Origin: an uncultured Chryseobacterium sp.
GTDB taxonomy: Bacteria > Bacteroidota > Bacteroidia > Flavobacteriales > Weeksellaceae
Reading direction: 5' to 3'
Assembly: GCA_913775525.1 (NCBI GenBank)
Contig: CAJYLH010000014.1
Span: 1-64,000 of the forward strand
DNA: 64,000 nucleotides
Shown: positions 16,730-25,497 of the stretch, piece after piece
Position numbering within the stretch: position 1 is the first letter of the stretch
How the letters are laid out: every line of letters starts with the position of its first letter
Made by a program: the position numbers and the translations under genes
Notes under the pieces: generated by a model
Told to the model about the DNA's origin: nothing
Seen by the model: only the letters and a program-made list of their open reading frames with translations
Database searches by the model: none

Positions 16730-19700
16730 ATGAGATTATTTTCATCATTCATACTGTCGTTGTGTTCAGTCATGGCCTTTTCCCAGACCATCCTGTACCA
16801 GGCAGAAAGTATTACCCGGACGGTTCAGGATCCTCAAACGGTAGTATTGGCTCAGGGATTCACTGCGACATCGAGTGTATCGAATCCTTTCATAGCCAAA
16901 ATTGGCCCTGCGACAGAGAATCCTGGCGGTGGCCCTGCAGATTCTAATGCAGGGGCTAATAATCCCTCAGGAACTATAACATCCTCACAAGATCAAAAAT
17001 TTCATGATACGAAGGGGAATATAGATGTAAACGGAGCAGGGCAACTTCAATTTACTTTACCCATTGCGTTGCCGCCAGGAATAAAAAATGTAGCTCCTCA
17101 GATTAATCTTACTTATACCAGCGGATCAGCAAATGGAATTGCTGGATATGGTTGGAGTCTAGGTGGTACTACTTCTATATCAAGGATTGGAAAAAATATT
17201 GAAAGAAATAATGCAATACGTGGAGTACAATTAGATTATTCTGACGATTACAGTTTCAATGGACAGAGATTGATTTTAAAGTCCGGTGAATATGGAAAAG
17301 ATGGTGCAGAATATGTAACGGAGAAATACTCTAATATAAAAATTAAATCAATTGGATCATTACAGGGGACTGCACAAAATATGAATGGACCCCAATATTG
17401 GGAGGTAACATTTGAAGATGGTTCACAAGCATGGTATGGGGCAACAGATTCTAATGTAGAATTTAGTCCTGGTCGTACACCTTTGGAATATAACATTATT
17501 AAATGGCGTGATGTTCAAGGAAATTACATAACCTATATTTATAATCAGGCCAATAATGTTTCTACTATATCAAATATACAATGGGGAGGGAATGATAAAA
17601 TCAATAAACCTCATTTTAATAGTATTCAATTTAATTATACCAGTAGAAAACTTAATGAGATCGCTTATGTCAATGAAAAAGAATTTATTCAGAATCAATT
17701 ATTAAAGAGTATTGAAGTAAAAGCAAACCAAAATAAGTTCAAAAAGTACATAATAGATTATGAAGAAACTAGCAGTAGCTACCAATTTGTAAAAAATATT
17801 ACAGAACAAAATGCTGCTGATGAATCTGCAACACCTGTTAACATAGAATATTATACCAACGCAGGAAGTAATGAAGAAACGAACTATCAAAATGCTCCAA
17901 GTACAACAACGACAAAAAAGTATGGGGATTTTAACATGGATGGAACTACTGATTATCTTGAATTTATTTCAGATGGTAATCTAAGGTTTAAAAATTCTGT
18001 CTATTCAAGCAATAACTCAACGGTTAATTTATCCTATGATGCTACGAAATTTAAATTGGAAAATTTCAAAAATGCTATTCCCTTAGTATTCAAAAAAGAT
18101 AACTACATTACCAATAAAATGGGACTTGTTGTGCCTGTACCTAAAAATACAAGTGTAACATATAAGAAGGATTATGAATTTCAAATATACTCTATTGATA
18201 TTCAAAATCAGAAACTGAATTTTGAGTATTCTAAAACAATGGATTACGACTCCTTTACGCCATTAGTACTGGATGATGATTTAGATGGTTGCCAGACGCC
18301 TTCTGCTCCTACTTTGGTTGAAGCACAGAGTCATGATTTTAATGGTGACGGAATTCCTGAGCTTATTATTAAATATAGGGTAACAAGAATTTGTGGAAGT
18401 ATTACAACAGATCCTGGACCTATTTCCAGCAAATTTTCTTCTTTATCGGAATCATCAGTAGGTGATGAAGTTGAAATACCTTTATCAATTGACAGGAAAA
18501 CAAATACAGAGGGAACTCAAGATGATACTCCTACTGATGAAATAGGTAATGGACAGACAATAAAAGCATTTTTCTCTTATGTTTTTTTTGATTTGGATCA
18601 AAGTTTAACCATTCCTCAAAGTATATATAAATTCGAGACAAGTTCTACAAATGGTTCTGTTGGGGGTACTTCGCAAATTAGATTGGCAGATCTTAATGGA
18701 GATGGTATTCAAGATATAATAGCTCAGACTTATTCTCAGTTTTCAAATGTTTTTAACATCAAACGAGATGATTTCTATAATTATTCAAAGGTAACGGTAG
18801 GAAACTTTTCTGGGACTAATTTTGTTGGCTTACCTCATACAGCGATGATGTTCGGTGATTTCAATGGAGATGCGAAAGCAGATATTATTGTTCCACAGTC
18901 AAGTGGCTCAAATGTTTATAAACTCTATATTTCTAATGGTAATAATTTCATTATCTCTTCTGTTCAATTACATCCTTACCAGCCAAATCCAGTAGTGCTG
19001 GCACAAGATTCTCATAATGGATTTCCTGAAAGTAAGTGTGTTTATCAGACTATTGATTATTATCAATATGATGTAAATGATTTGGATGGAGATGGAAAAT
19101 CTGAAATTATTGTTAGTGAAGTTATGGTTACTGATCATGAGTGGGCTTCTCATAATAATCAGGAGTCTACACAATATAGAGTAGCCGTTTATTCATTAAA
19201 TAAGATTGATAATGTAAATGTCTCACTCTTCAATCAAACAGATTCAAGTGGGAAATATACTTTTTATCAGACTAGAGTATGGACAAAATCTTTTTCTGGA
19301 CAAGCAATTTATTTTTCTCAGCTGTCATTAAATAGAGATAATCAACAAATAATTTTAATTGGAAAATTAAGCAATTGTAGCGGTGACAATTGTAACTACA
19401 TTGTTAATTATGGACATCCATACCTACCTACAAAATCAAGAATAAAAACCATTACCCAAGGAGGAATTACAACCACAGCTTTGTATCAGGAACTAAATAC
19501 CTATCAGGATTCAAACCTTTATAAACCTGTTAAAAAAGAGCAGTTTCCCTATTATGAGATGGATATAATTCCCCAATCGTCTATTGTTACCAGATTGATT
19601 CAGACGGGGACCTCATCATTATACCAGGATTTCAGATATAGAGGGATGATTTCGCATTTTACAGGCAAAGGAATGATAGGATTCCGACAAAGTGCACGTT

Positions 19701-22700
19701 CATCTTGGTATACCAACGGATATGAAAATACAAAAATTTGGGCAGGAACAGAAATTGATCCAATCAATGAGGGGCTACCTATAAAAGAATGGGCAATAAG
19801 AACAACGGAAGAGAGCAAAATTTTCCCGGCAGATATTTCTGAAAATAATACACAATTACTCAGCTTAAAAATTACACAGTATCAAACAGATAAGTTGTTA
19901 AACGGGCAGATTTTATCTACTGTAGTTGATAGTGACAAGAAAAATATGGTGATCTCAATCGTACCAAAGGTTATCAGGTCTACAGACTTTTTAACTGGTG
20001 TTGTTACAGAGGATACCATTATTTATGGAGACTACTATCTTCCTGCACAAAAAAATTCAAATATTAATAATGGCTATGCTATAGAGAATACTTTAATAGA
20101 TTATTATAATGATATAGCAGGAGTGGGGTCTAATTATTATATTGGTCGCCCTAAAAGTAAAACTAATATATCTCAGGCTTATGGAGATACAAAATCTGCA
20201 AAAGAAGAATATGTCTACGAGAGTAATCAGCTAAAATCTCTTAAAACTTGGAATAGAGACAACTCAGCATATGTACTGGAAACATATAATTATGATGATT
20301 TTGGAAATATTAATCAGAAAGTTGTCACTAATAGTACCGATGCACAGACAGAAACCATCAAGTCTGAGTATGATCCAAGTGGTCGTTTTGTAGTTAAAAA
20401 AACTGATGATTTAGGATTAGAAACTTATATAATTTATAATGACTTTGGACAGATTTTATCTGAAACAGATCCGGATGGAAATTCAAAAATCAATACTTAC
20501 GATAATTGGGGGAAAATCCTTAAGACAAAAGATAATTTGTTAGGAGTTACCACTTACCAATACGAAAAAGACAATAATTGGAATATTATCGTCACTCAAT
20601 ATGATTCGGACGGTGACGTTATAAAAAATTATACAAACAGACAAGGGCAAAACTATTTAACATCAACAAAAGCATTTGGGCAGGGACAATTTGTACATAA
20701 ACAGTTCAGCTATGATTTAATTGGAAGAAAAATTGCGGAAAGAGAACCTTTCTATGATGGAGGACCTCTGCAATGGAATTTAACAACTTATGACGATACT
20801 ACTTATCCGGCAAAGGTTACATCAACATCATTTACCGGAAAGAAAATTGAGACTAGTGTATCTGGTCTTATAACAACAATGAAGGAAACAAATCCTTCGG
20901 ATTACGGAAGGATTAACACAAAAACTGTAGATGCTTTAGGAAATGTGGTTTCTACTACAGATAAAGGAGGCGCTATTAATTTTTCTTATAACGCTGCTGG
21001 AGAGCAAATAGAAGCTAAGTATGCAGAGAATGTTGTAATAACAAAATATGATACTTGGGGTAGAAAGTCTGAAGTTAATGATCCTTCCAATGGAATCTAC
21101 AAATATGAATATAATGGTTTTGGACAAGTTAAAAAAGTTATTAGTCCGAAAGGAACTAAAGAACTTATTTATAATAATTTAGGACAGCTTATCACCCAAA
21201 AAGAAATATCGACTACAGATGGTGGCTTGTCGACAAATAAATTAATTACTTTAGCTTACGACACCAAGGGAAGATTGATTTCAAAATCCGGAATTTCTAA
21301 TGGCAAAGCTTATGGTTCAAACATCAGCTATGATCAGCAAGGAAGAATATTATCTTCCTCAGAAAGTAGTAATGGAAAGTATTTTATACAAAAAGGTATA
21401 ACATACGATGATAAAGGAAGAATTATATCTTACGAGAAGCAGCTTTATTCTTCCGGAACTATGACCAAGGTACATATTGAAAACGTTTACAGCACATGGA
21501 GTGGAGATTTGTATCAGGTGAAAGACAAAGCATCCGGTAAAATACTTTGGGAACTTAAAGAGGTTAATTCTAAAGGCCAGATTTTAAGTTCAAAGCTTGG
21601 AGCTGTTAATATTACTAATACCTATGATACTACTCATGGATTTCTTACAAGTGCAAATCAGGTAAATCAGAATAATACAGTTATTCTTCAGATGAATTAT
21701 GCTTTTGATGCTATTAAAAATGAACTGAAAAATAGAACAAGAGGGGGAGATTTTAATATTACAGAAATATTTAATTATGATGATAATAATAGACTAGTCA
21801 ACTGGACAAATCCTGTTACTGGACAAATGTCTCACAATGTCTATGACGTCAAAGGAAGAATCATGGAGAATGATCAAGTAGGAACAATGAAGTATGAGAA
21901 TTCTTCTAAGATCTACCAACCTACAGGGATGACGTTAAATGCAAAAGGTGAGCAGAATTATACCAATGATCTAATTCAGACCATTACATACAATGAAAAT
22001 AATGATCCTGTTTTTATTGATGGATTGAAGGGCGATGTTGCTTTCCAATACGGGTTGTCAGGGATGAGGCAACGAGTGACATATGGCGGAAATTTTGCTG
22101 CAGACGGAGATGGAAAATACACAAAGTTCTATAGTGAAGATGGCAGCTTTGAAATACAGATAGATAACTCTACAGGAGCAGAAAAACATGTTATCTATAT
22201 AGGGGGTACACCTTATGAAAGTAATATTGTTTTTGTAAAAAATTATGGGGAAACAACAGGTTCTTATAAATTCCTGCATAAAGATTATTTAGGGAGTATA
22301 CTTGCTATTACTGACGAAGCTGGAAATAATTTGGAGCAAAGACATTTTGATGCCTGGGGGAATATGACACATTACAAGAAAGGGCTTAAGTCTATTATTA
22401 CAGATCGTGATCAGATTAATGTGATTATATCAAATGGTAATCTATTATTGGATAGAGGTTATACGAGTCATGAATACTTCCCAGAAATAGGCATTATTCA
22501 TATGAATGGAAGGTTATATGATCCTTTATTAAGAAGATTCTTGAATGCCGATGAATTTATTCAGGATCCAACAAATACTCAGAATTATAATAAGTATGGC
22601 TATGTATTGAATAATCCGTTGATGTTTAATGATCCAAGTGGAGAATTTATTCAGGTAGCTGCAGCAGCAATTCTCTTTTGGCAGGCAGTTGCAATAGGTA

Positions 22701-23632
22701 CGTATATTGCTTTCACTACCTATCTTGTTACAACAGCTTATTTAAGTAAAGAACAAATCAGCTTAAAAGGCGGACTCAAGTCAATCTTTTTTGGAGCTGT
22801 TTCCTCAGCCGTGACCTTCGGAATAGGAAGTGCCTTCTCCAGTGCTGCAGGAGCCACACAATTTGCTAAAAGTTTAGGAGATGCTGCGTTTTTAGTAAAA
22901 GCAGCAGCACATGGTATTGCTCAAGGAACGTTATCCTTGATGCAGAATGGGGATTTTAAACAATCTTTCTTTTCAGGATTTTTCGGAAGTTTAGGAGCAT
23001 CTGCTTTTGGAGCTGTTGCAGGTACTGCAGCAAATAGTGCCATAGGTACAATTGCATTTGGTGCCATCTCTGGAGGAATTGGTTCAGAATTGTCAGGAGG
23101 GAATTTCTGGCAGGGCGCAGTCATTGGAGGTATTGTTGCTGGACTTAATCATGTCATGCACAGATCAAATGTTTTTTATACAGAAAATAATGACAATAAT
23201 GATGGTGGGAAAAAAAGCGACAGTGCAGATAATCGAAACACAAGCCATCATAAACCCGCACCAAAAACTTTACCTGGATTTCCTAATGCTAAAAGAGCAA
23301 ACAATAAAGGGAGTGGTAGAACAAGATGGAAAAATCCAGACGGAAATATCTTAGAATGGGATAAACAGCATGGTGATGTAGAAGTTTATAACAGAAAAGG
23401 GAAACATTTAGGATCAGCAAGGCCTGAAACAGGTGCAATGTATAAGCCCCCTGTAAAAGGAAGAACTATTGATCCTATAATAAAAACAGGAATTGGAGTA
23501 ACAATTTTGGTAGGTGGATTAAAACTAATAGATTTGGCAACGAAAAGACTTACACCGTTTTTAATGACACCAATAATGCAGATGCAGATGGATAATGTAC
23601 AAAGTCCCAAGAATCAAAGGATAATTTTATGA
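16730..23632 (+). CDS. Rhs/SpvB-type polymorphic toxin with a colicin E3-like ribonuclease C-terminal domain
   Basis: A 2300-residue exported toxin. Residues 1-19 are a signal peptide; about 100-300 is an SpvB/TcdB-like N-terminal domain (LPPGIKNVAPQINLTYTSG); about 390-900 has FG-GAP-like motifs (DFNGDGIPEL, DLNGDGIQDI); YD/Rhs repeats run from about 1100; the Rhs core ends near residue 1967 (GRLYDPLLRRFLNADEFIQ to NDPSGEF). A glycine-rich hydrophobic stretch follows (about 1968-2140). Residues about 2186-2247 match the colicin E3 16S rRNase domain: D2211, H2214 and E2218 (EWDKQHGDVE) align with E3 D510, H513 and E517, and R2245 with R545. Unusually, about 50 more residues with a hydrophobic helix follow the toxin domain. 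The stop overlaps the next gene by 4 nt. Confidence 0.92.
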   Translation: MRLFSSFILSLCSVMAFSQTILYQAESITRTVQDPQTVVLAQGFTATSSVSNPFIAKIGPATENPGGGPADSNAGANNPSGTITSSQDQKFHDTKGNIDVNGAGQLQFTLPIALPPGIKNVAPQINLTYTSGSANGIAGYGWSLGGTTSISRIGKNIERNNAIRGVQLDYSDDYSFNGQRLILKSGEYGKDGAEYVTEKYSNIKIKSIGSLQGTAQNMNGPQYWEVTFEDGSQAWYGATDSNVEFSPGRTPLEYNIIKWRDVQGNYITYIYNQANNVSTISNIQWGGNDKINKPHFNSIQFNYTSRKLNEIAYVNEKEFIQNQLLKSIEVKANQNKFKKYIIDYEETSSSYQFVKNITEQNAADESATPVNIEYYTNAGSNEETNYQNAPSTTTTKKYGDFNMDGTTDYLEFISDGNLRFKNSVYSSNNSTVNLSYDATKFKLENFKNAIPLVFKKDNYITNKMGLVVPVPKNTSVTYKKDYEFQIYSIDIQNQKLNFEYSKTMDYDSFTPLVLDDDLDGCQTPSAPTLVEAQSHDFNGDGIPELIIKYRVTRICGSITTDPGPISSKFSSLSESSVGDEVEIPLSIDRKTNTEGTQDDTPTDEIGNGQTIKAFFSYVFFDLDQSLTIPQSIYKFETSSTNGSVGGTSQIRLADLNGDGIQDIIAQTYSQFSNVFNIKRDDFYNYSKVTVGNFSGTNFVGLPHTAMMFGDFNGDAKADIIVPQSSGSNVYKLYISNGNNFIISSVQLHPYQPNPVVLAQDSHNGFPESKCVYQTIDYYQYDVNDLDGDGKSEIIVSEVMVTDHEWASHNNQESTQYRVAVYSLNKIDNVNVSLFNQTDSSGKYTFYQTRVWTKSFSGQAIYFSQLSLNRDNQQIILIGKLSNCSGDNCNYIVNYGHPYLPTKSRIKTITQGGITTTALYQELNTYQDSNLYKPVKKEQFPYYEMDIIPQSSIVTRLIQTGTSSLYQDFRYRGMISHFTGKGMIGFRQSARSSWYTNGYENTKIWAGTEIDPINEGLPIKEWAIRTTEESKIFPADISENNTQLLSLKITQYQTDKLLNGQILSTVVDSDKKNMVISIVPKVIRSTDFLTGVVTEDTIIYGDYYLPAQKNSNINNGYAIENTLIDYYNDIAGVGSNYYIGRPKSKTNISQAYGDTKSAKEEYVYESNQLKSLKTWNRDNSAYVLETYNYDDFGNINQKVVTNSTDAQTETIKSEYDPSGRFVVKKTDDLGLETYIIYNDFGQILSETDPDGNSKINTYDNWGKILKTKDNLLGVTTYQYEKDNNWNIIVTQYDSDGDVIKNYTNRQGQNYLTSTKAFGQGQFVHKQFSYDLIGRKIAEREPFYDGGPLQWNLTTYDDTTYPAKVTSTSFTGKKIETSVSGLITTMKETNPSDYGRINTKTVDALGNVVSTTDKGGAINFSYNAAGEQIEAKYAENVVITKYDTWGRKSEVNDPSNGIYKYEYNGFGQVKKVISPKGTKELIYNNLGQLITQKEISTTDGGLSTNKLITLAYDTKGRLISKSGISNGKAYGSNISYDQQGRILSSSESSNGKYFIQKGITYDDKGRIISYEKQLYSSGTMTKVHIENVYSTWSGDLYQVKDKASGKILWELKEVNSKGQILSSKLGAVNITNTYDTTHGFLTSANQVNQNNTVILQMNYAFDAIKNELKNRTRGGDFNITEIFNYDDNNRLVNWTNPVTGQMSHNVYDVKGRIMENDQVGTMKYENSSKIYQPTGMTLNAKGEQNYTNDLIQTITYNENNDPVFIDGLKGDVAFQYGLSGMRQRVTYGGNFAADGDGKYTKFYSEDGSFEIQIDNSTGAEKHVIYIGGTPYESNIVFVKNYGETTGSYKFLHKDYLGSILAITDEAGNNLEQRHFDAWGNMTHYKKGLKSIITDRDQINVIISNGNLLLDRGYTSHEYFPEIGIIHMNGRLYDPLLRRFLNADEFIQDPTNTQNYNKYGYVLNNPLMFNDPSGEFIQVAAAAILFWQAVAIGTYIAFTTYLVTTAYLSKEQISLKGGLKSIFFGAVSSAVTFGIGSAFSSAAGATQFAKSLGDAAFLVKAAAHGIAQGTLSLMQNGDFKQSFFSGFFGSLGASAFGAVAGTAANSAIGTIAFGAISGGIGSELSGGNFWQGAVIGGIVAGLNHVMHRSNVFYTENNDNNDGGKKSDSADNRNTSHHKPAPKTLPGFPNAKRANNKGSGRTRWKNPDGNILEWDKQHGDVEVYNRKGKHLGSARPETGAMYKPPVKGRTIDPIIKTGIGVTILVGGLKLIDLATKRLTPFLMTPIMQMQMDNVQSPKNQRIIL

Positions 23633-24183
23633 TAAAAAGAGTAATAGAGGAATTTAGTATTGAGAATGAAATCATTAATCAAGAATATGATTTAGATATA
23701 ACACCAAAAGAAATTATACGGGTGTTGGATGACTTTTCTTTAGCAGATGATGATAATGAAGATGAAATATATGGACAATATACATTATCTGAGGAGCAGA
23801 TTCAAAAACTAAAGCCCTTTTTAAAAGACCCATTGTATGAAGATTTAGAAAAATATACATACGAATTAGGCTGCTATGAGGAACAGGAAGTTTCTGTCTC
23901 ACCTATACAGATGGAAAAGGTAAGATCTGTGAAAGAATTTAGTAAATTATCAAATGAGATCAATAAAAGTTATGGTTTGGAAATTGATTCAAAGGAAATT
24001 TTGAAGATTTTAGATGACTTGTCAGTAGATGAAGATGATGAGAATCTTGATGAAGTATATAAGCTTACAGATTCGCAAATTGAAAAATTAAAACCTTTTT
24101 TAAAAGAAAATCTTAATCAGAATATTGAAAAATATGATTATTATCTTTATCACTGGTACAATGAAGCAAGTAGGGGAAAATAA
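23629..24183 (+). CDS. putative immunity protein for the E3-like Rhs toxin, internally duplicated
   Basis: A 184-residue, strongly acidic cytoplasmic protein overlapping the toxin stop codon by 4 nt (ATGA), the usual position of a cognate immunity gene. It consists of two copies of one unit: residues about 9-85 (ITPKEIIRVLDDFSLADDD to EEQIQKLKPFLKD) and about 103-180 (IDSKEILKILDDLSVDEDDE to DSQIEKLKPFLKE). The acidity would complement the basic nuclease domain, as in the colicin E3 immunity pair. It is not visibly homologous to E3 immunity itself, and no family name is recognised. Function is inferred from position, charge and pairing. Confidence 0.72.
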   Translation: MIKRVIEEFSIENEIINQEYDLDITPKEIIRVLDDFSLADDDNEDEIYGQYTLSEEQIQKLKPFLKDPLYEDLEKYTYELGCYEEQEVSVSPIQMEKVRSVKEFSKLSNEINKSYGLEIDSKEILKILDDLSVDEDDENLDEVYKLTDSQIEKLKPFLKENLNQNIEKYDYYLYHWYNEASRGK

Positions 24184-24199
24184 ATAATATTCAGTTCAG

Positions 24200-24232
24200 A
24201 TCGTTACCACTGCAACTCGCAGTGGTAACGAT
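24200..24232 (+). terminator. terminator-like hairpin after the immunity gene
   Basis: A perfect 14-bp stem (ATCGTTACCACTGC and its complement) with a 5-nt loop, 17 nt past the stop codon. The following tract is only moderately T-rich. Confidence 0.7.
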
Positions 24233-24579
24233 TATTGTTAATATTTTTATTTGGCATTTTCCATTATTAAAATTTAGGGTAATAAATATAATAGTCAATA
24301 ATTTAAAAATTAATGTCAGAGATATAAAAGCTAATAAAAACATCTTTCAAGTGAATTAGATAAATTGGGATGACCATACTGTATTTTCACAGGATAAAGA
24401 TCCTTATTATAATATCCCTTGATAAAGAATTATATAGTGGCCTGCCCCTAAAAGTGTTTAACTTTTTGGGGTCTTTTTAATTATGGGTATACCACAACAC
24501 ATTAAACAGTACCAAAAGAAATTAAAAAAACGGATTTATCAGAAAATTCTTCTTGGAATATCCTATCCTCCACCAATTT
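24233..24579. other. non-coding interval with an IS-end-like hairpin
   Basis: No gene is seen. At 24445-24477 CCCC-TAAAAG ... CTTTTTGGGG followed by T5 makes an imperfect hairpin. The same sequence resembles the terminal inverted repeats of IS3-type elements in this group (CCCCAAAAAGT-like ends), but no transposase lies nearby, so it is either a terminator or a solo IS end. Confidence 0.35.
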
Positions 24580-24894
24580 TCACATCATTCTGTTGGAAAG
24601 ATCAGCCAATACCCAGATTGTCCCTCCGGCAGTGATCAGAAGCATGACCAATGAAAAAAGAACGAGCCAGAGATCTTCTTTATTTTTTTGTCTGAAGCTG
24701 AGGTGTAAGAAATATTTGAGCTGAACGATAATCTGGACAATGGCCAGAAGTGTGATGATCCAGAGAGCCTTGGTCCTTTCCAAACCGTACATTACCGTTG
24801 AGAAGGCGGCCAAAGTAATTCCTATACAAATAACGGTGGCTACAATATATCGGGTTAATTCTGTTTTAATTTTGTTGATTTCATAATGTACCAA
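24580..24894 (-). CDS. cyoD: cytochrome o ubiquinol oxidase subunit IV
   Basis: A 104-residue membrane protein with three helices, matching CyoD in size and in the central ERTKALWIITLLAIVQIIVQLKYFLHL segment. Subunit IV assists assembly of the cytochrome bo-type quinol oxidase in the inner membrane. Its start overlaps the 3' end of cyoC by 14 nt, the normal operon arrangement. The genes for the catalytic subunits (cyoA, cyoB) are missing: upstream cyoC is cut short and replaced by repeat DNA, so this is probably an orphan remnant. Confidence 0.88.
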   Translation of the reverse strand: MVHYEINKIKTELTRYIVATVICIGITLAAFSTVMYGLERTKALWIITLLAIVQIIVQLKYFLHLSFRQKNKEDLWLVLFSLVMLLITAGGTIWVLADLSNRMM

Positions 24895-25492
24895 ATAAAA
24901 AGATGACTGAAAAAATACCGATCCAGATCAGGTCCAGAAAATGCCAATATACACCAAGGCAAAGCACCCTGCTTTTGGTAGCAAAGTCAAAACCTCTGCG
25001 GTAGATTTGAAAGATCGTAACAAGCAACCAAACTAACCCGATACCAATATGCAGACCGTGAAGGCCGAGTAGCGCATACATCGATGACAGCCAGCCGCTT
25101 CTCGTAGGTACGCCGCCTGATTTCGCTATATCGGATAAATCGGTAATTTCAAAATATAGAAACAGAAAGCCAAGAATAAAGGTGATGATTAACCACAAGG
25201 CCATCATGTTTTTATTCTGTTTGTATTTCATGATCAGGCTCGATATCCCGAAAGTTAAGCTGCTTAATAAAAGAAAAAGGGTCTGATAAATAACACTTTC
25301 CAGGTTGAACAAATCTTTCGGTCCGGGTCCATCTGCCATGCCCATCATATTATGCGAAGAAGCATAGGTTGCGAACAGGATCCCAAAAATAATCAGATCA
25401 CTCATTAAAAAAGTCCAGAAACCAAAAACAACTGTTTCTGTTTTCTTTTCCGGTTCGGGGCTGTCGTGCAGGAAGTAGAGGATAACTTCACT
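24881..25492 (-). pseudogene. cyoC: cytochrome o ubiquinol oxidase subunit III, 5'-truncated
   Basis: The frame from an internal ATG at 25405 encodes 174 residues of CyoC (MSDLIIFGILFATYAS to the last helices; QNKNMMALWLIITFILGF, LLGLHGLHIGIGLVWLL). The normal N terminus of this family extends upstream, and the same frame does continue (PEPEKKTETVVFGFWTFL) back to a TGA at 25493-25495, without any ATG. That point adjoins the repeat starting near 25498. The gene has therefore lost its start, and helix I is split from its lead-in. Translation from the internal ATG would give a protein with a damaged first helix. Confidence 0.75.
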
Positions 25493-25497
25493 TCAAA

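Noticed and set aside
24445-24477. Intact insertion sequence at the end of the Rhs operon
   Set aside because: Only one IS-end-like sequence was seen and no transposase gene is within reach, so I report at most a solo end or a terminator.
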